Source: Phycisphaerales bacterium UBA854
GTDB taxonomy: Bacteria; Planctomycetota; Phycisphaerae; Phycisphaerales; SM1A02
DNA length: 25,146 nucleotides
Direction of reading: 5' to 3'
NCBI GenBank assembly: GCA_002295885.1
Contig: DBGM01000023.1
Span: 104,911 to 130,056 of the forward strand
Below are positions 1-6,878 of the stretch, piece by piece (positions within the stretch are counted from its first letter, which is position 1; every line of letters begins with the position of its first letter). A model generated the notes under the pieces. That model was not told the DNA's origin, ran no database searches, and saw only the letters and a program-made list of their open reading frames with translations. Position numbers and translations under genes: made by a program.

Positions 1-81
1 TTGGCGGTCTTCTTCGCGGTCTTCTTCGCGGTCTTCTTCGCGGTCTTCTTCGCGGTCTTCTTCGCGGTCTTCTTGGCCGTC
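1..81. repeat. 12-bp tandem repeat inside the histone-like gene
   Basis: Five perfect copies of TTCTTCGCGGTC occupy 10-69, with a partial copy before them and a degenerate copy (TTCTTGGCCGTC) at 70-81. On the minus strand each unit encodes K-K-T-A. The period is a multiple of three, so copy-number change would not shift the frame. It continues to the left edge of the window. Confidence 0.95.
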
Positions 82-164
82 TTCTTGGTCACCTTCTTGG
101 CGGCCTTCTTGGACGCCTTGCGGGTGGATTTCTTCGCTGATTTCTTCGTGGTCTTCTTGGCCAT
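1..164 (-). CDS. Lysine-rich histone H1-like DNA-binding protein (partial, 3' end outside window)
   Basis: The 54 codons visible from the ATG at 164 encode an almost pure Lys/Ala/Thr/Ser protein that settles into repeated K-K-T-A tetrapeptides. This composition matches bacterial histone H1-like (AlgP/HctA/Hc1-type) tails, which bind DNA through charge and compact the nucleoid. There is no folded domain, signal peptide or membrane segment in the visible part. A good promoter lies at 250-278, giving a leader of about 80 nt. Upstream of the ATG only a weak purine stretch (GGCGGGA) serves as a ribosome site. The coding DNA at 1-81 is a 12-bp tandem repeat, so length is probably variable between strains. 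The stop codon is not in the window. A KTAKK tail could also belong to another basic protein, such as a topoisomerase or ribosomal-protein extension, but starting at the N-terminus with MAKKTTKKS favours the histone-like class. Confidence 0.75.
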   Translation of the reverse strand, partial: MAKKTTKKSAKKSTRKASKKAAKKVTKKTAKKTAKKTAKKTAKKTAKKTAKKTA

Positions 165-249
165 GGGAGATCCCGCCGATACCTAAGTGACTTGAAGACA
201 GCAGGTTGCGGCGAACGGCAGCCGGCTTCAGCCCTGCTTTGGACGGGGG

Positions 250-278
250 ATTGTAGATTCCGCGGGGAAAGGCGTCAA
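250..278 (-). promoter_or_regulatory. Sigma70-type promoter of the histone-like gene
   Basis: On the minus strand TTGACG (278-273) and TACAAT (255-250) are separated by exactly 17 bases. Each differs from consensus at one position. The predicted start is near 243, leaving a leader of about 80 nt before the ATG at 164. This is the best consensus promoter I found in the window. Confidence 0.7.
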
Positions 279-299
279 CGCACCACCAAACCAGGAGGA

Positions 300-1262
300 T
301 CAGCTGGCGGTCATGGCGCCCATGCGTCTGAACTTGTCGTAGCGGCGTTCGACCAGCGAGCGGGCATTGAAGCGTTCGAGTTCGCGCAGGGAGTCGATGA
401 TCCAACGCTGGAGCTGCTCGGCCGCCGCGGCGGGATCACGGTGGGCGCCTCCGATCGGTTCCTTGATCGTGGAATCGATCAGGCCGTTCTTCATGTTGTG
501 CTTGGCCGTCAACGACAGCGCGCTGGCCGCCTTGGTGTTGGTGTCCTCATTGGCCTGCTTCCAGAGGATGGCGGCGCATCCCTCGGGACTGATCACCGAG
601 TACCAGGCGAATTCCATCATTGCGACCCGATCCGCCACGCCGATGCCCAACGCGCCGCCGGATCCACCTTCACCGATCACGATGCTGATGATGGGGGTTC
701 GCAGGCGGCTCATCTCACGCAGGTTCAGTGCGATCGCCTCGGCCTGTCCGCGTTCCTCCGCCTTCAGACCCGGATAGGCTCCGGGCGTGTCGATGAAGGT
801 GACGATCGGAAGTCCGAACTTCTCCGCCAGCTTCATCTTCTTCAGGGCCTTCCGGTATCCCTCAGGATGTGCGCAGCCGAAGTGGCATGCAATCCGTTCC
901 TGGGTCGTGCGACCCTTCTGGTGTCCGACGATCAGGGCCTTGAATGAGCCGATGCGTCCAAATCCGGTGATGATGCTGCGGTCGTCGCCGAAGGTCCGAT
1001 CGCCGTGCAGCTCCCGGAAGTCGCGGCAGATCATGTTGATGTAGTCGGCGGTCTGGGGACGGTTCGGGTGCCGGGCGACGCGGACCGTGTCCCACGGGGA
1101 GAGCTGCCCGTAGATCTTCTCGAGCAGTCGTTCGCGATTCGACCGGAGGCTTTCCAGTTCGTCCGCGATCGACTCGGCGTCCTCCCGGGCCGCCAGCGTC
1201 TCGATCTGGCGTTCCAGTTCGATCACCGGTTCCTCGAAGGGCAGCGTGTAGGTCGTGCTCAT
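300..1262 (-). CDS. accA: Acetyl-CoA carboxylase carboxyltransferase subunit alpha
   Basis: At 320 residues this is the normal length for AccA. AccA joins AccD to form the carboxyltransferase that moves carboxyl from carboxybiotin to acetyl-CoA, the first step of fatty-acid synthesis in the cytoplasm. The N-terminal helical part (about 5-55) has the usual L-E-x-x-I pattern. It is followed by family motifs in order: RHPNRPQTADYI, ELHGDRTFGDD, GHQKGR, HPEGYRKALKLM-like (GYRKALKKMKLAEKF), FIDTPGAYPG, GEGGSGGALGIGVAD and SVISPEGCAAILWK. GGAGG at 1276-1272 lies 9 bases before the ATG and fixes the start. The gene stands alone: it is divergent from proC, and accD and the biotin subunits are not in view. 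A weak TAGAAT at 1295-1290 may be its -10 box. No anomaly is seen. Confidence 0.97.
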   Translation of the reverse strand: MSTTYTLPFEEPVIELERQIETLAAREDAESIADELESLRSNRERLLEKIYGQLSPWDTVRVARHPNRPQTADYINMICRDFRELHGDRTFGDDRSIITGFGRIGSFKALIVGHQKGRTTQERIACHFGCAHPEGYRKALKKMKLAEKFGLPIVTFIDTPGAYPGLKAEERGQAEAIALNLREMSRLRTPIISIVIGEGGSGGALGIGVADRVAMMEFAWYSVISPEGCAAILWKQANEDTNTKAASALSLTAKHNMKNGLIDSTIKEPIGGAHRDPAAAAEQLQRWIIDSLRELERFNARSLVERRYDKFRRMGAMTAS

Positions 1263-1289
1263 GGTCGTGGGCCTCCGTTCCAGCGTGAT

Positions 1290-1295
1290 ATTCTA
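1290..1295 (-). promoter_or_regulatory. Possible -10 box of accA
   Basis: TAGAAT on the minus strand lies 27 bases before the accA ATG, in the 87-base divergent gap with proC. No convincing -35 hexamer is visible 16-18 bases upstream, so this is tentative. Confidence 0.3.
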
Positions 1296-1349
1296 CATCG
1301 GCCGATCGGCAATCGTGCCGTTGGCGAGGAGTCATGGAGAGAAAGCGGC

Positions 1350-2153
1350 ATGGAACTTCAACTGGGCGTACTCGGCGTGGGGCATCTCTCCACGGCCATC
1401 CTGCAGGGGGTATTCGAGCACGGGGTCCTGGATCCCGGTTCGGTGCTGCTGGCCGATCGCGATCCGGATCGGCTGGAGGACTTTGCGGGCCTGGGCTGCC
1501 CGGTCGTCCCGTCGACCGAGCTCGTGCGTGCGCCCCGCATCCTGTGTGCGGTCCGTCCGCAGGACTTTCCCGCGGCGGCGGCGGAACTGGCGCCGCTCGG
1601 GAGCGAGCATCTCGTGATCTCGGTCATGGCGGGGCTCGGTTCGGATTCGATCCGGAGTTCGTTGGGGGGAGCATGTCGGGTGGTGCGAACCATGCCCAAC
1701 GCCGGTGCGGTGCTCGGCTGCTCAATGACCGCGGTCGCGCGGGGTCCGGGAGCGACCGACGATGACGACGCCTTCGTGGAACGTCTCTTCGGTGCCATCG
1801 GACTCACCGTCGAAATCGACGAGCGGATGCTGAGTGCGGCGACGGCGGTCAGTGGTTCCGGGCCCGGATGGGTGTACCTGCTGGCTTCGGCGATGCACGA
1901 CGCGGCGGTGGCGGTCGGTTTCGACTCCCAGCTCGCGGACACGAAGGTCCGCCAGACGATCCTCGCCGCGGCACGAACCCTGGAGACCTCCGGGCAGCCG
2001 TTCGACCAGCTGATCGAGGGGATCGCCTCGAAGGGAGGAACCACCGAAGCCGGTCTTCGCGTCATGCGTGAGAACGGCTTCGTCGAGGCCGTCGTGGCCG
2101 GCATCACCGCCGCCCGGGACCGGGGCGATGCCCTGGGAGCCGCGGATCAGTAG
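1350..2153 (+). CDS. proC: Pyrroline-5-carboxylate reductase
   Basis: This is the last step of proline synthesis: NAD(P)H-dependent reduction of 1-pyrroline-5-carboxylate in the cytoplasm. The 267 residues match the usual length of about 270. An N-terminal Rossmann motif GVLGVGHLSTAI (6-17) is followed by VRTMPNAGAVLG (around 112-123), AVSGSGPGWVYLL (around 167-178) and SKGGTTEAGL near the C-terminus; the last is the family's P5C-binding signature. The frame is open far upstream, but homology begins at the ATG at 1350, which has GGAGA 9-13 bases before it. Two motifs are unusual: MPNA-G-A where MPNTPA is normal, and GHLSTA where GNM-type residues are normal. It is therefore a divergent ProC, though the catalytic C-terminal signature is intact. 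It overlaps the convergent ABC permease gene by 7 bases. Confidence 0.9.
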   Translation: MELQLGVLGVGHLSTAILQGVFEHGVLDPGSVLLADRDPDRLEDFAGLGCPVVPSTELVRAPRILCAVRPQDFPAAAAELAPLGSEHLVISVMAGLGSDSIRSSLGGACRVVRTMPNAGAVLGCSMTAVARGPGATDDDDAFVERLFGAIGLTVEIDERMLSAATAVSGSGPGWVYLLASAMHDAAVAVGFDSQLADTKVRQTILAAARTLETSGQPFDQLIEGIASKGGTTEAGLRVMRENGFVEAVVAGITAARDRGDALGAADQ

Positions 2154-3259
2154 TCGCGTCGCCAGAAGATCACGCCCGCGCCCAGGCACAGGACCAGTTC
2201 GAACAGCAGCGACGTGCCGATGATCCAGAGGGGGGATCGGGAGTTCACTTCGTCACGGACCGCAAGGCCGATTTCGGCCTCGTTCGCCTCGAACTCGCCG
2301 TCCTCGGTGATCACGGGGGGGGATTCGTCGATGTCCCGCTCGGGAAGATCCGCGAGATCGACCGTCCAGCGTTCCAGCAGGTCCAGCGTCTGGCTGGTCT
2401 TGGGCAGCACGGTCATCGCACCGGAGAGGATCGAGTGGGCGATCCGGACGCCGGAGCCGGAGTCCCGTGCTTCTTCGAGCCGTTCCTCGCGCACCTCGAT
2501 CGTCTTGTACATGAAGTCCCATCGCTCGCGGTCCTCGGGATTCTCGACCCCGGCCAGCTGCGTTCTCGATCGTTCCAGATTCTCCTCGTAGGCGGCCACC
2601 TTCTGCTCCTGGTACTTCACGAAGAAGAGCAGGGTGTTCTCCGAGGACTGCACGACGAAGATCACGAACCAGCAGAGGATGGTCAGCAGCAGGGCGGCGA
2701 TGGTCGAGCGGGTGAGTATTCCGAAGAACACGCTGAATGCGTAGAGGTACGAGAAGAAGAGCACGACCAGGGGGATGGAGATGAAGATTCCCGGAAGCCA
2801 GACTCCGCCACGGAGTCCGATGACCACGAAGCTGCCGACGCAGAACACGCAGACCTGCAGGACGACGAAGAGCAGCCCGCTGAGGTACTTCGTGATGAAC
2901 AGTCGGAATCGACCGATGGGCTTGCTGAGGATCAGGTCGATGGATCCCGTGCTGATGAACTCGGGGAACATGCCCGATGTGGTGACCAGCCCGAGGATGG
3001 TCGCGACCCAGGAGAGCCAGATTCCGATCCCGAGGTTGTTGAAGATGAACTTGTAGAAGAACTCGGGCGTCCAGCCGGTACGGGTGTTGACGCCGGGGAT
3101 CTCGATGTCCCACACGACGATCCGGATGCCCTGGTCGTTGATGCCCACCAGTGCGAAGCACAGCACCACCAGCCCCGTGATGATCAGGGTGAACCAGAAG
3201 ATGCGTCGCGCGTTGAGCAGCCGGTACGCATCGACGAAGAGGGCGATCGACTGGGTCAC
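2147..3259 (-). CDS. ABC-2 type transporter permease
   Basis: This 370-residue integral membrane protein is the partner of the ATPase encoded immediately upstream. Hydrophobic segments lie near residues 20-40, 80-98, 130-155, 155-180, 188-208 and 345-365. A long hydrophilic, charged loop (about 210-340, rich in E and R, probably partly coiled coil) separates the last two. The segment with ILSKPIGRFRLFITKYLSGLL is typical of ABC-2 permeases. The start is GTG at 3259: its GTG shares GTGA with the ATPase stop codon (3258-3256), so the two are translationally coupled and the GTG start is well supported. Substrate is unknown. The extended extracytoplasmic loop is reminiscent of Gld/Nos-type ABC-2 exporters, but nothing specifies the cargo. 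Confidence 0.85.
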   Translation of the reverse strand: MTQSIALFVDAYRLLNARRIFWFTLIITGLVVLCFALVGINDQGIRIVVWDIEIPGVNTRTGWTPEFFYKFIFNNLGIGIWLSWVATILGLVTTSGMFPEFISTGSIDLILSKPIGRFRLFITKYLSGLLFVVLQVCVFCVGSFVVIGLRGGVWLPGIFISIPLVVLFFSYLYAFSVFFGILTRSTIAALLLTILCWFVIFVVQSSENTLLFFVKYQEQKVAAYEENLERSRTQLAGVENPEDRERWDFMYKTIEVREERLEEARDSGSGVRIAHSILSGAMTVLPKTSQTLDLLERWTVDLADLPERDIDESPPVITEDGEFEANEAEIGLAVRDEVNSRSPLWIIGTSLLFELVLCLGAGVIFWRRDY

Positions 3260-4224
3260 GGCCGTCCTCCCTCGTCACCGACGACGGCGCCCGGGCCTGC
3301 GAATCCCTCACCGCCTTCGGTGACCGCACGCATGAAGAGCGCCTCGAGCGAATCACGCACGGGCCTGATCTCAAGGATGGTGCGATCCTCCGCCCGCAGG
3401 CGGTCGATCAGGGTCTGGATGCCGTCGGGTTCCCGGCCGTTGATCCGCAGCAGTGTTCCGTGCTCGTCGGACTGCATCGAGACGTCGGGGAGCGAATCGA
3501 TCCAGTCCGGAGCCGAACCGTGGATGCGAAGTTCGTAGTGGCGGCTGTCCGCCGTGAGGTCGTCGATCGTCCCCTGCATGGCGACCCGCCCCTTGACCAT
3601 GATGGCGACCCGGTCGCAGACCATCTCCAGTTCGCTCAGCAGATGACTGTTGATGAAGACGGTCATCCCCTCGTCCCGAAGTCCCAGCAGGAGATCGCGG
3701 ATCTCCTGCCGACCCACCGGATCGACGCCGTCGGTCGGCTCGTCCAGCAGGACGAGTTCGGGGGTGTTGACCAGCGCCTGGGCGAGGCCGATGCGCTGCA
3801 GCATGCCCTTGGAGTAGCTCTTGACCCGCTTGTCGGCCCAGTCCCACATGCCGACCCGCTTCAGGAGTCGATCCGCGCTACGGCGGCGGGGCTGGCGCCG
3901 CATGCCCGTCATCGCGGCGACGAACTCGATCACCTGGCGACCGGTCAGGTAGGAGGGGAAGTTGTGGTGCTCGGGAAGGTAGCCCACCTTCGCCAGCGCC
4001 CGCTTGTCGCCCGGGGAGCGTCCGAGCATGGTGCCCCCCAGCCGGTCCGGGCGGACCACGGTCATCAGGATCTTGACCAGAGTGGATTTACCCGCTCCGT
4101 TGGGGCCCAGAAGCCCGAACACCTCGCCGGCATCCACCTGCAGGTCGACCCCCCGCAGGGCATGGATGTTCCTGCCGAAGGCTTTGTACGCATCGGTGAT
4201 GTCGATGATCGACCCGTTCGCCAT
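3256..4224 (-). CDS. ABC transporter ATP-binding protein
   Basis: This 322-residue cytoplasmic ATPase powers the ABC-2 permease that follows it with a 4-base overlap. Walker A is GPNGAGKST (40-48), the signature is YSKGM (136-140), Walker B is LVLLDEPTDGVDP (156-168) and the switch histidine is H193 in NSHLLSEL. The Q-loop position reads GYLPEHH, with E in place of Q, which is common in this ABC-2 subfamily. The C-terminal 90 residues form the extra domain often seen in CcmA/NatA-like ATPases. The reading frame is open for another 2 kb upstream, but similarity begins at the ATG at 4224. There is no Shine-Dalgarno sequence. Instead TACCCT lies exactly six bases before the ATG, suggesting a leaderless message. 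Confidence 0.92.
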   Translation of the reverse strand: MANGSIIDITDAYKAFGRNIHALRGVDLQVDAGEVFGLLGPNGAGKSTLVKILMTVVRPDRLGGTMLGRSPGDKRALAKVGYLPEHHNFPSYLTGRQVIEFVAAMTGMRRQPRRRSADRLLKRVGMWDWADKRVKSYSKGMLQRIGLAQALVNTPELVLLDEPTDGVDPVGRQEIRDLLLGLRDEGMTVFINSHLLSELEMVCDRVAIMVKGRVAMQGTIDDLTADSRHYELRIHGSAPDWIDSLPDVSMQSDEHGTLLRINGREPDGIQTLIDRLRAEDRTILEIRPVRDSLEALFMRAVTEGGEGFAGPGAVVGDEGGRP

Positions 4225-4230
4225 GGAGAC

Positions 4231-4236
4231 AGGGTA
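4231..4236 (-). promoter_or_regulatory. TANNNT -10 box, leaderless arrangement, for the ABC ATPase
   Basis: TACCCT (minus strand, 4236-4231) is followed by six bases and then the ATG at 4224. No ribosome-binding sequence is present between them. The 45-base divergent gap must also hold the promoter of the UbiD gene. Confidence 0.35.
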
Positions 4237-4257
4237 CAGGACGCCGCACTGGCGCGG

Positions 4258-4263
4258 TATCCT
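4258..4263 (+). promoter_or_regulatory. TANNNT -10 box, leaderless arrangement, for the UbiD-family gene
   Basis: TATCCT at 4258-4263 is followed by six bases and then the ATG at 4270. This mirrors the arrangement on the other strand. A GGAG directly touching the ATG is too close to act as a normal Shine-Dalgarno site. Confidence 0.35.
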
Positions 4264-4269
4264 GTGGAG

Positions 4270-6312
4270 ATGCCTCCCGTGGTCTCGCAGGATCTCGGTT
4301 CGTTTCTTCGTCGCCTGGAAGACGCCGGTTCCCTGCTGCGCATCACCGAGCCGGTGTCTCCGATCCTCGAAGTCACCGAGATCGTGGACCGCCACAGCAA
4401 GGCTCGCACCGATCTGGTCAGCGAGGCGGCCCGCCGCTTCGATCCTCGGCATGCGGATCTCGGTGGCCGGGCCCTGCTGTTCGAATCGGTCGAGGGCTCC
4501 GATTTCCCGCTGGCCATCAACATCTTCGGATCCTACGCCCGCACCGAACTGGCCCTGGGATGCCGTGGCGAGTTGGGGTTCGAAGCCATCGCCCGTCAGC
4601 TTGCGGCCATCGCGCAGCCGCAGCCGCCGCGAGGGCTTCGCGATGCCCTTCGCATGGGCCGTCAGTTTCTTCCGCTGCTGCTGCATTCCAAGCCGCGGCT
4701 CCGTCGTTCCGGCCCGTGCCAGGAGGTTGTCCGACGCACCGAGGCCGGTGAGGTCGATCTCACCCGGCTTCCGCTGCTGAAGTGCTGGCCGCACGACGGT
4801 GATCCTGCGGCCGTCGGCATTCCGTCTCCGGAATCGACGGGGACCGAGGCGGGCGGAGGACGCTACATCACCTTCGCCGGGATCCACACCATCCACGCCG
4901 ACGATCGGAACGACCCCTCGCCGCCCAGCCACAACATCGGCATGTACCGCGTGCAGCTGGTCGACGAGACCCGTCTCGTCATGCACTGGCATGTTCATCA
5001 CGACGGCGCATCCCACTGGCGTTCGTGGAAGGCCATCGGAGAACCCATGCCCGTCGCCATCTGCTTCGGCGGCGAGTCGATCATGCCCTACGCGGCGTCG
5101 GCGCCGCTTCCCCCGGGCATCAGCGAACTGCTGCTGGCCGGATACCTCAATGGTCGGGGAATCCCCCTGGTCAAGGGAGCCACGGTGCCGCTGCGGGTCC
5201 CCGCCAACAGCGAGATCGTCATCGAGGGGCACGTGCGGACCGACGCGGGCCCCATCGGATGGGATCCCGCGGGCGACGAGCCGCTGGGACCGGGCGCCGT
5301 CTTCGAAGGTCCCTTCGGGGATCACACCGGGTTCTACTCGATGCCCGACCGGTACCCGATCGTGGAGGTCAGTGCGATCACCCATCGACGCAAGGCGGTG
5401 TTCCCCGCCACGATCGTGGGGCAGCCGCCTCAGGAGGACTACTACCTGGGCAAGGCCACCGAACGCATCTTCCTCCCGCTGCTCCAGACCCTCATCCCCG
5501 ACGTCGTCGACTACCACCTGCCGATGTTCGGTTCGTTCCATCAATGCGCCTTCGTGCAGATCGCGAAGGCCTACCCGCTGCAGGCCCGACGGGTCATGCA
5601 CGCCATCTGGGGCGCGGGACAGATGGCCTGGACGAAGTCGATCATCGTCGTTGACGAATCCGTGGACGTGCATGATCACGAGGCCGTGCTGGAGGCGGTC
5701 GCCGCCCACGCCGAGTTCCCCCGTGATCTGGAAGTGGTCAACGGTCCGCTGGACATCCTCGATCACTCCGCCCCCCGCCTGGGTGCCGGTGGCAAGATGG
5801 GCATCGATGCCACGCCGTCGATTCCGGGTGAGGAGGTGCTGGGCATACCGGTGGGCTCCCCGCCGGCCTCCGATACCGCGGCGGTCCGGGCGATGCTCGA
5901 GCCGCTGGTGGATGGTCGGGGCGTCCACGCCATCGATGTGCCGGCCTGGGGACGGGGGCGGATCGTCATCGCGGCGGTCGATTCCTCCGCTCCCGGACGT
6001 TCCAGCGAAGTCATCGAGTCCATGCTCGATGTCGCCGCCAAGGGAGACGGCGCCGATGTGATCATGGCCGTGGATGCCGACATCGATCCGTGCGACCACG
6101 AGCGGGCGCTGTTCATGCTCTTTGCGAACATGGATTCGCTTCGCGACCGGCACGAGCGTGCCCACCGGGTCGCCCTCGACGGGACGTGCAAGCACGTCGG
6201 ATGGGAGCGGAATGACGAGCCCGTCCGACCCTGGCCGCCTATCATCAAGATGGATCCGGCGGTTGTCGACCGTGTCCAGAAGCGTGCTGCTGCCTTCGGG
6301 CTTGATGAATGA
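4270..6312 (+). CDS. UbiD-family prenylated-FMN decarboxylase
   Basis: UbiD-family enzymes use prenylated FMN to (de)carboxylate aromatic or unsaturated acids, for example in ubiquinone or menaquinone synthesis. Hallmarks are the N-terminal FLRRLEDAGSLLRI segment (about 10-24), SHNIGMYRVQ with N222 and R227 in the cofactor/metal region, MHWHVHHDGASHW, PANSEIVIEG (about 312-320), EGPFGDHTGFYS (346-357) and the QPPQEDYYLGKATER stretch. At 680 residues it is much longer than E. coli UbiD (about 500). It is closer to the roughly 600-residue UbiD homologues linked to the futalosine menaquinone pathway, which is one plausible role. The ATG at 4270 is where similarity begins. Its stop overlaps the next gene (ATGA). 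No UbiX flavin prenyltransferase is in view, so the substrate is not determined. Confidence 0.9.
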   Translation: MPPVVSQDLGSFLRRLEDAGSLLRITEPVSPILEVTEIVDRHSKARTDLVSEAARRFDPRHADLGGRALLFESVEGSDFPLAINIFGSYARTELALGCRGELGFEAIARQLAAIAQPQPPRGLRDALRMGRQFLPLLLHSKPRLRRSGPCQEVVRRTEAGEVDLTRLPLLKCWPHDGDPAAVGIPSPESTGTEAGGGRYITFAGIHTIHADDRNDPSPPSHNIGMYRVQLVDETRLVMHWHVHHDGASHWRSWKAIGEPMPVAICFGGESIMPYAASAPLPPGISELLLAGYLNGRGIPLVKGATVPLRVPANSEIVIEGHVRTDAGPIGWDPAGDEPLGPGAVFEGPFGDHTGFYSMPDRYPIVEVSAITHRRKAVFPATIVGQPPQEDYYLGKATERIFLPLLQTLIPDVVDYHLPMFGSFHQCAFVQIAKAYPLQARRVMHAIWGAGQMAWTKSIIVVDESVDVHDHEAVLEAVAAHAEFPRDLEVVNGPLDILDHSAPRLGAGGKMGIDATPSIPGEEVLGIPVGSPPASDTAAVRAMLEPLVDGRGVHAIDVPAWGRGRIVIAAVDSSAPGRSSEVIESMLDVAAKGDGADVIMAVDADIDPCDHERALFMLFANMDSLRDRHERAHRVALDGTCKHVGWERNDEPVRPWPPIIKMDPAVVDRVQKRAAAFGLDE

Positions 6313-6878
6313 ACCTGACCGTCCGACTTGCAACTGTATTCCTCCTGACGCTCTTCTCCTTCATGTCCTTCGTGGGCATCCGATCGATGTTCGTGTCGAG
6401 CATCACGGCGCCGGAGAAGACGTCCGTGGGACTGGAGCCGGTGCCGGTGGCGGTCGTCTGTCTGATTCTCATGCTGCTGGTCTGCTGGGTGGCGTTTGTG
6501 TGGGAGCTTCCGTCGGTGCTGGCCAACCTGAGGGCCCGAAGACGCCTGGCACGCGGACGGTGCGGTCAATGCGACTATCCATTGGAGACGGACTGCACGC
6601 GGTGCACGGAATGCGGCTGCGAACTCGTGCCGCCCCGGCCGCTCGAACTCAGCTTGCAGTGGGTGGAGCGGGCGGTCCTGCTGCTGGTGGGCTGCTGGCT
6701 GCTGGGGGTCTCGGTCGGAGAAGGGTGGATCCAGCTGGATCAGCGGGACGCCAGCATCCGACTGATCGAATCCCGGGCCGTCGACCCGGAGGTGGATCAG
6801 ATCACGTGGGACCGGCGCTGGCCGGGCATTGGAGAACTTCGGGTCCGGTGGCGGCCGCTACCGGACGCTGGCGAATGA
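6309..6878 (+). CDS. Zinc-ribbon membrane protein of unknown function
   Basis: I do not recognise this 189-residue protein beyond its architecture. Two N-terminal hydrophobic segments (about 5-25 and 47-67) are followed by a basic stretch (ARRRLARGR). A four-cysteine zinc ribbon then reads CGQCDYPLETDCTRCTECGCE (86-106) with CxxC pairs. A third hydrophobic segment lies near 123-140, and the polar tail may be extracytoplasmic. Small proteins with this TM / CxxC-GYxL / CxxC layout are frequent in Phycisphaerae-type genomes. The ATG shares ATGA with the UbiD stop, so the two are co-transcribed and coupled; a role alongside the decarboxylase is possible but unproven. The last 21 bases overlap the convergent mltA gene. 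Confidence 0.75.
   Translation: MNLTVRLATVFLLTLFSFMSFVGIRSMFVSSITAPEKTSVGLEPVPVAVVCLILMLLVCWVAFVWELPSVLANLRARRRLARGRCGQCDYPLETDCTRCTECGCELVPPRPLELSLQWVERAVLLLVGCWLLGVSVGEGWIQLDQRDASIRLIESRAVDPEVDQITWDRRWPGIGELRVRWRPLPDAGE

Noticed and set aside
1..81. Short tandem repeat as a possible CRISPR array
   Set aside because: Units are 12 bp with no spacers and encode a Lys-rich peptide repeat in frame.
192..947. 251-codon plus-strand open frame over accA
   Set aside because: It is an antisense shadow of accA; the minus-strand product is a full-length, motif-complete AccA.
4225..6333. N-terminal extension of the ABC ATPase frame (minus strand)
   Set aside because: The extra 703 codons are antisense to the UbiD gene. 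ABC homology and the Walker region begin right after the ATG at 4224.
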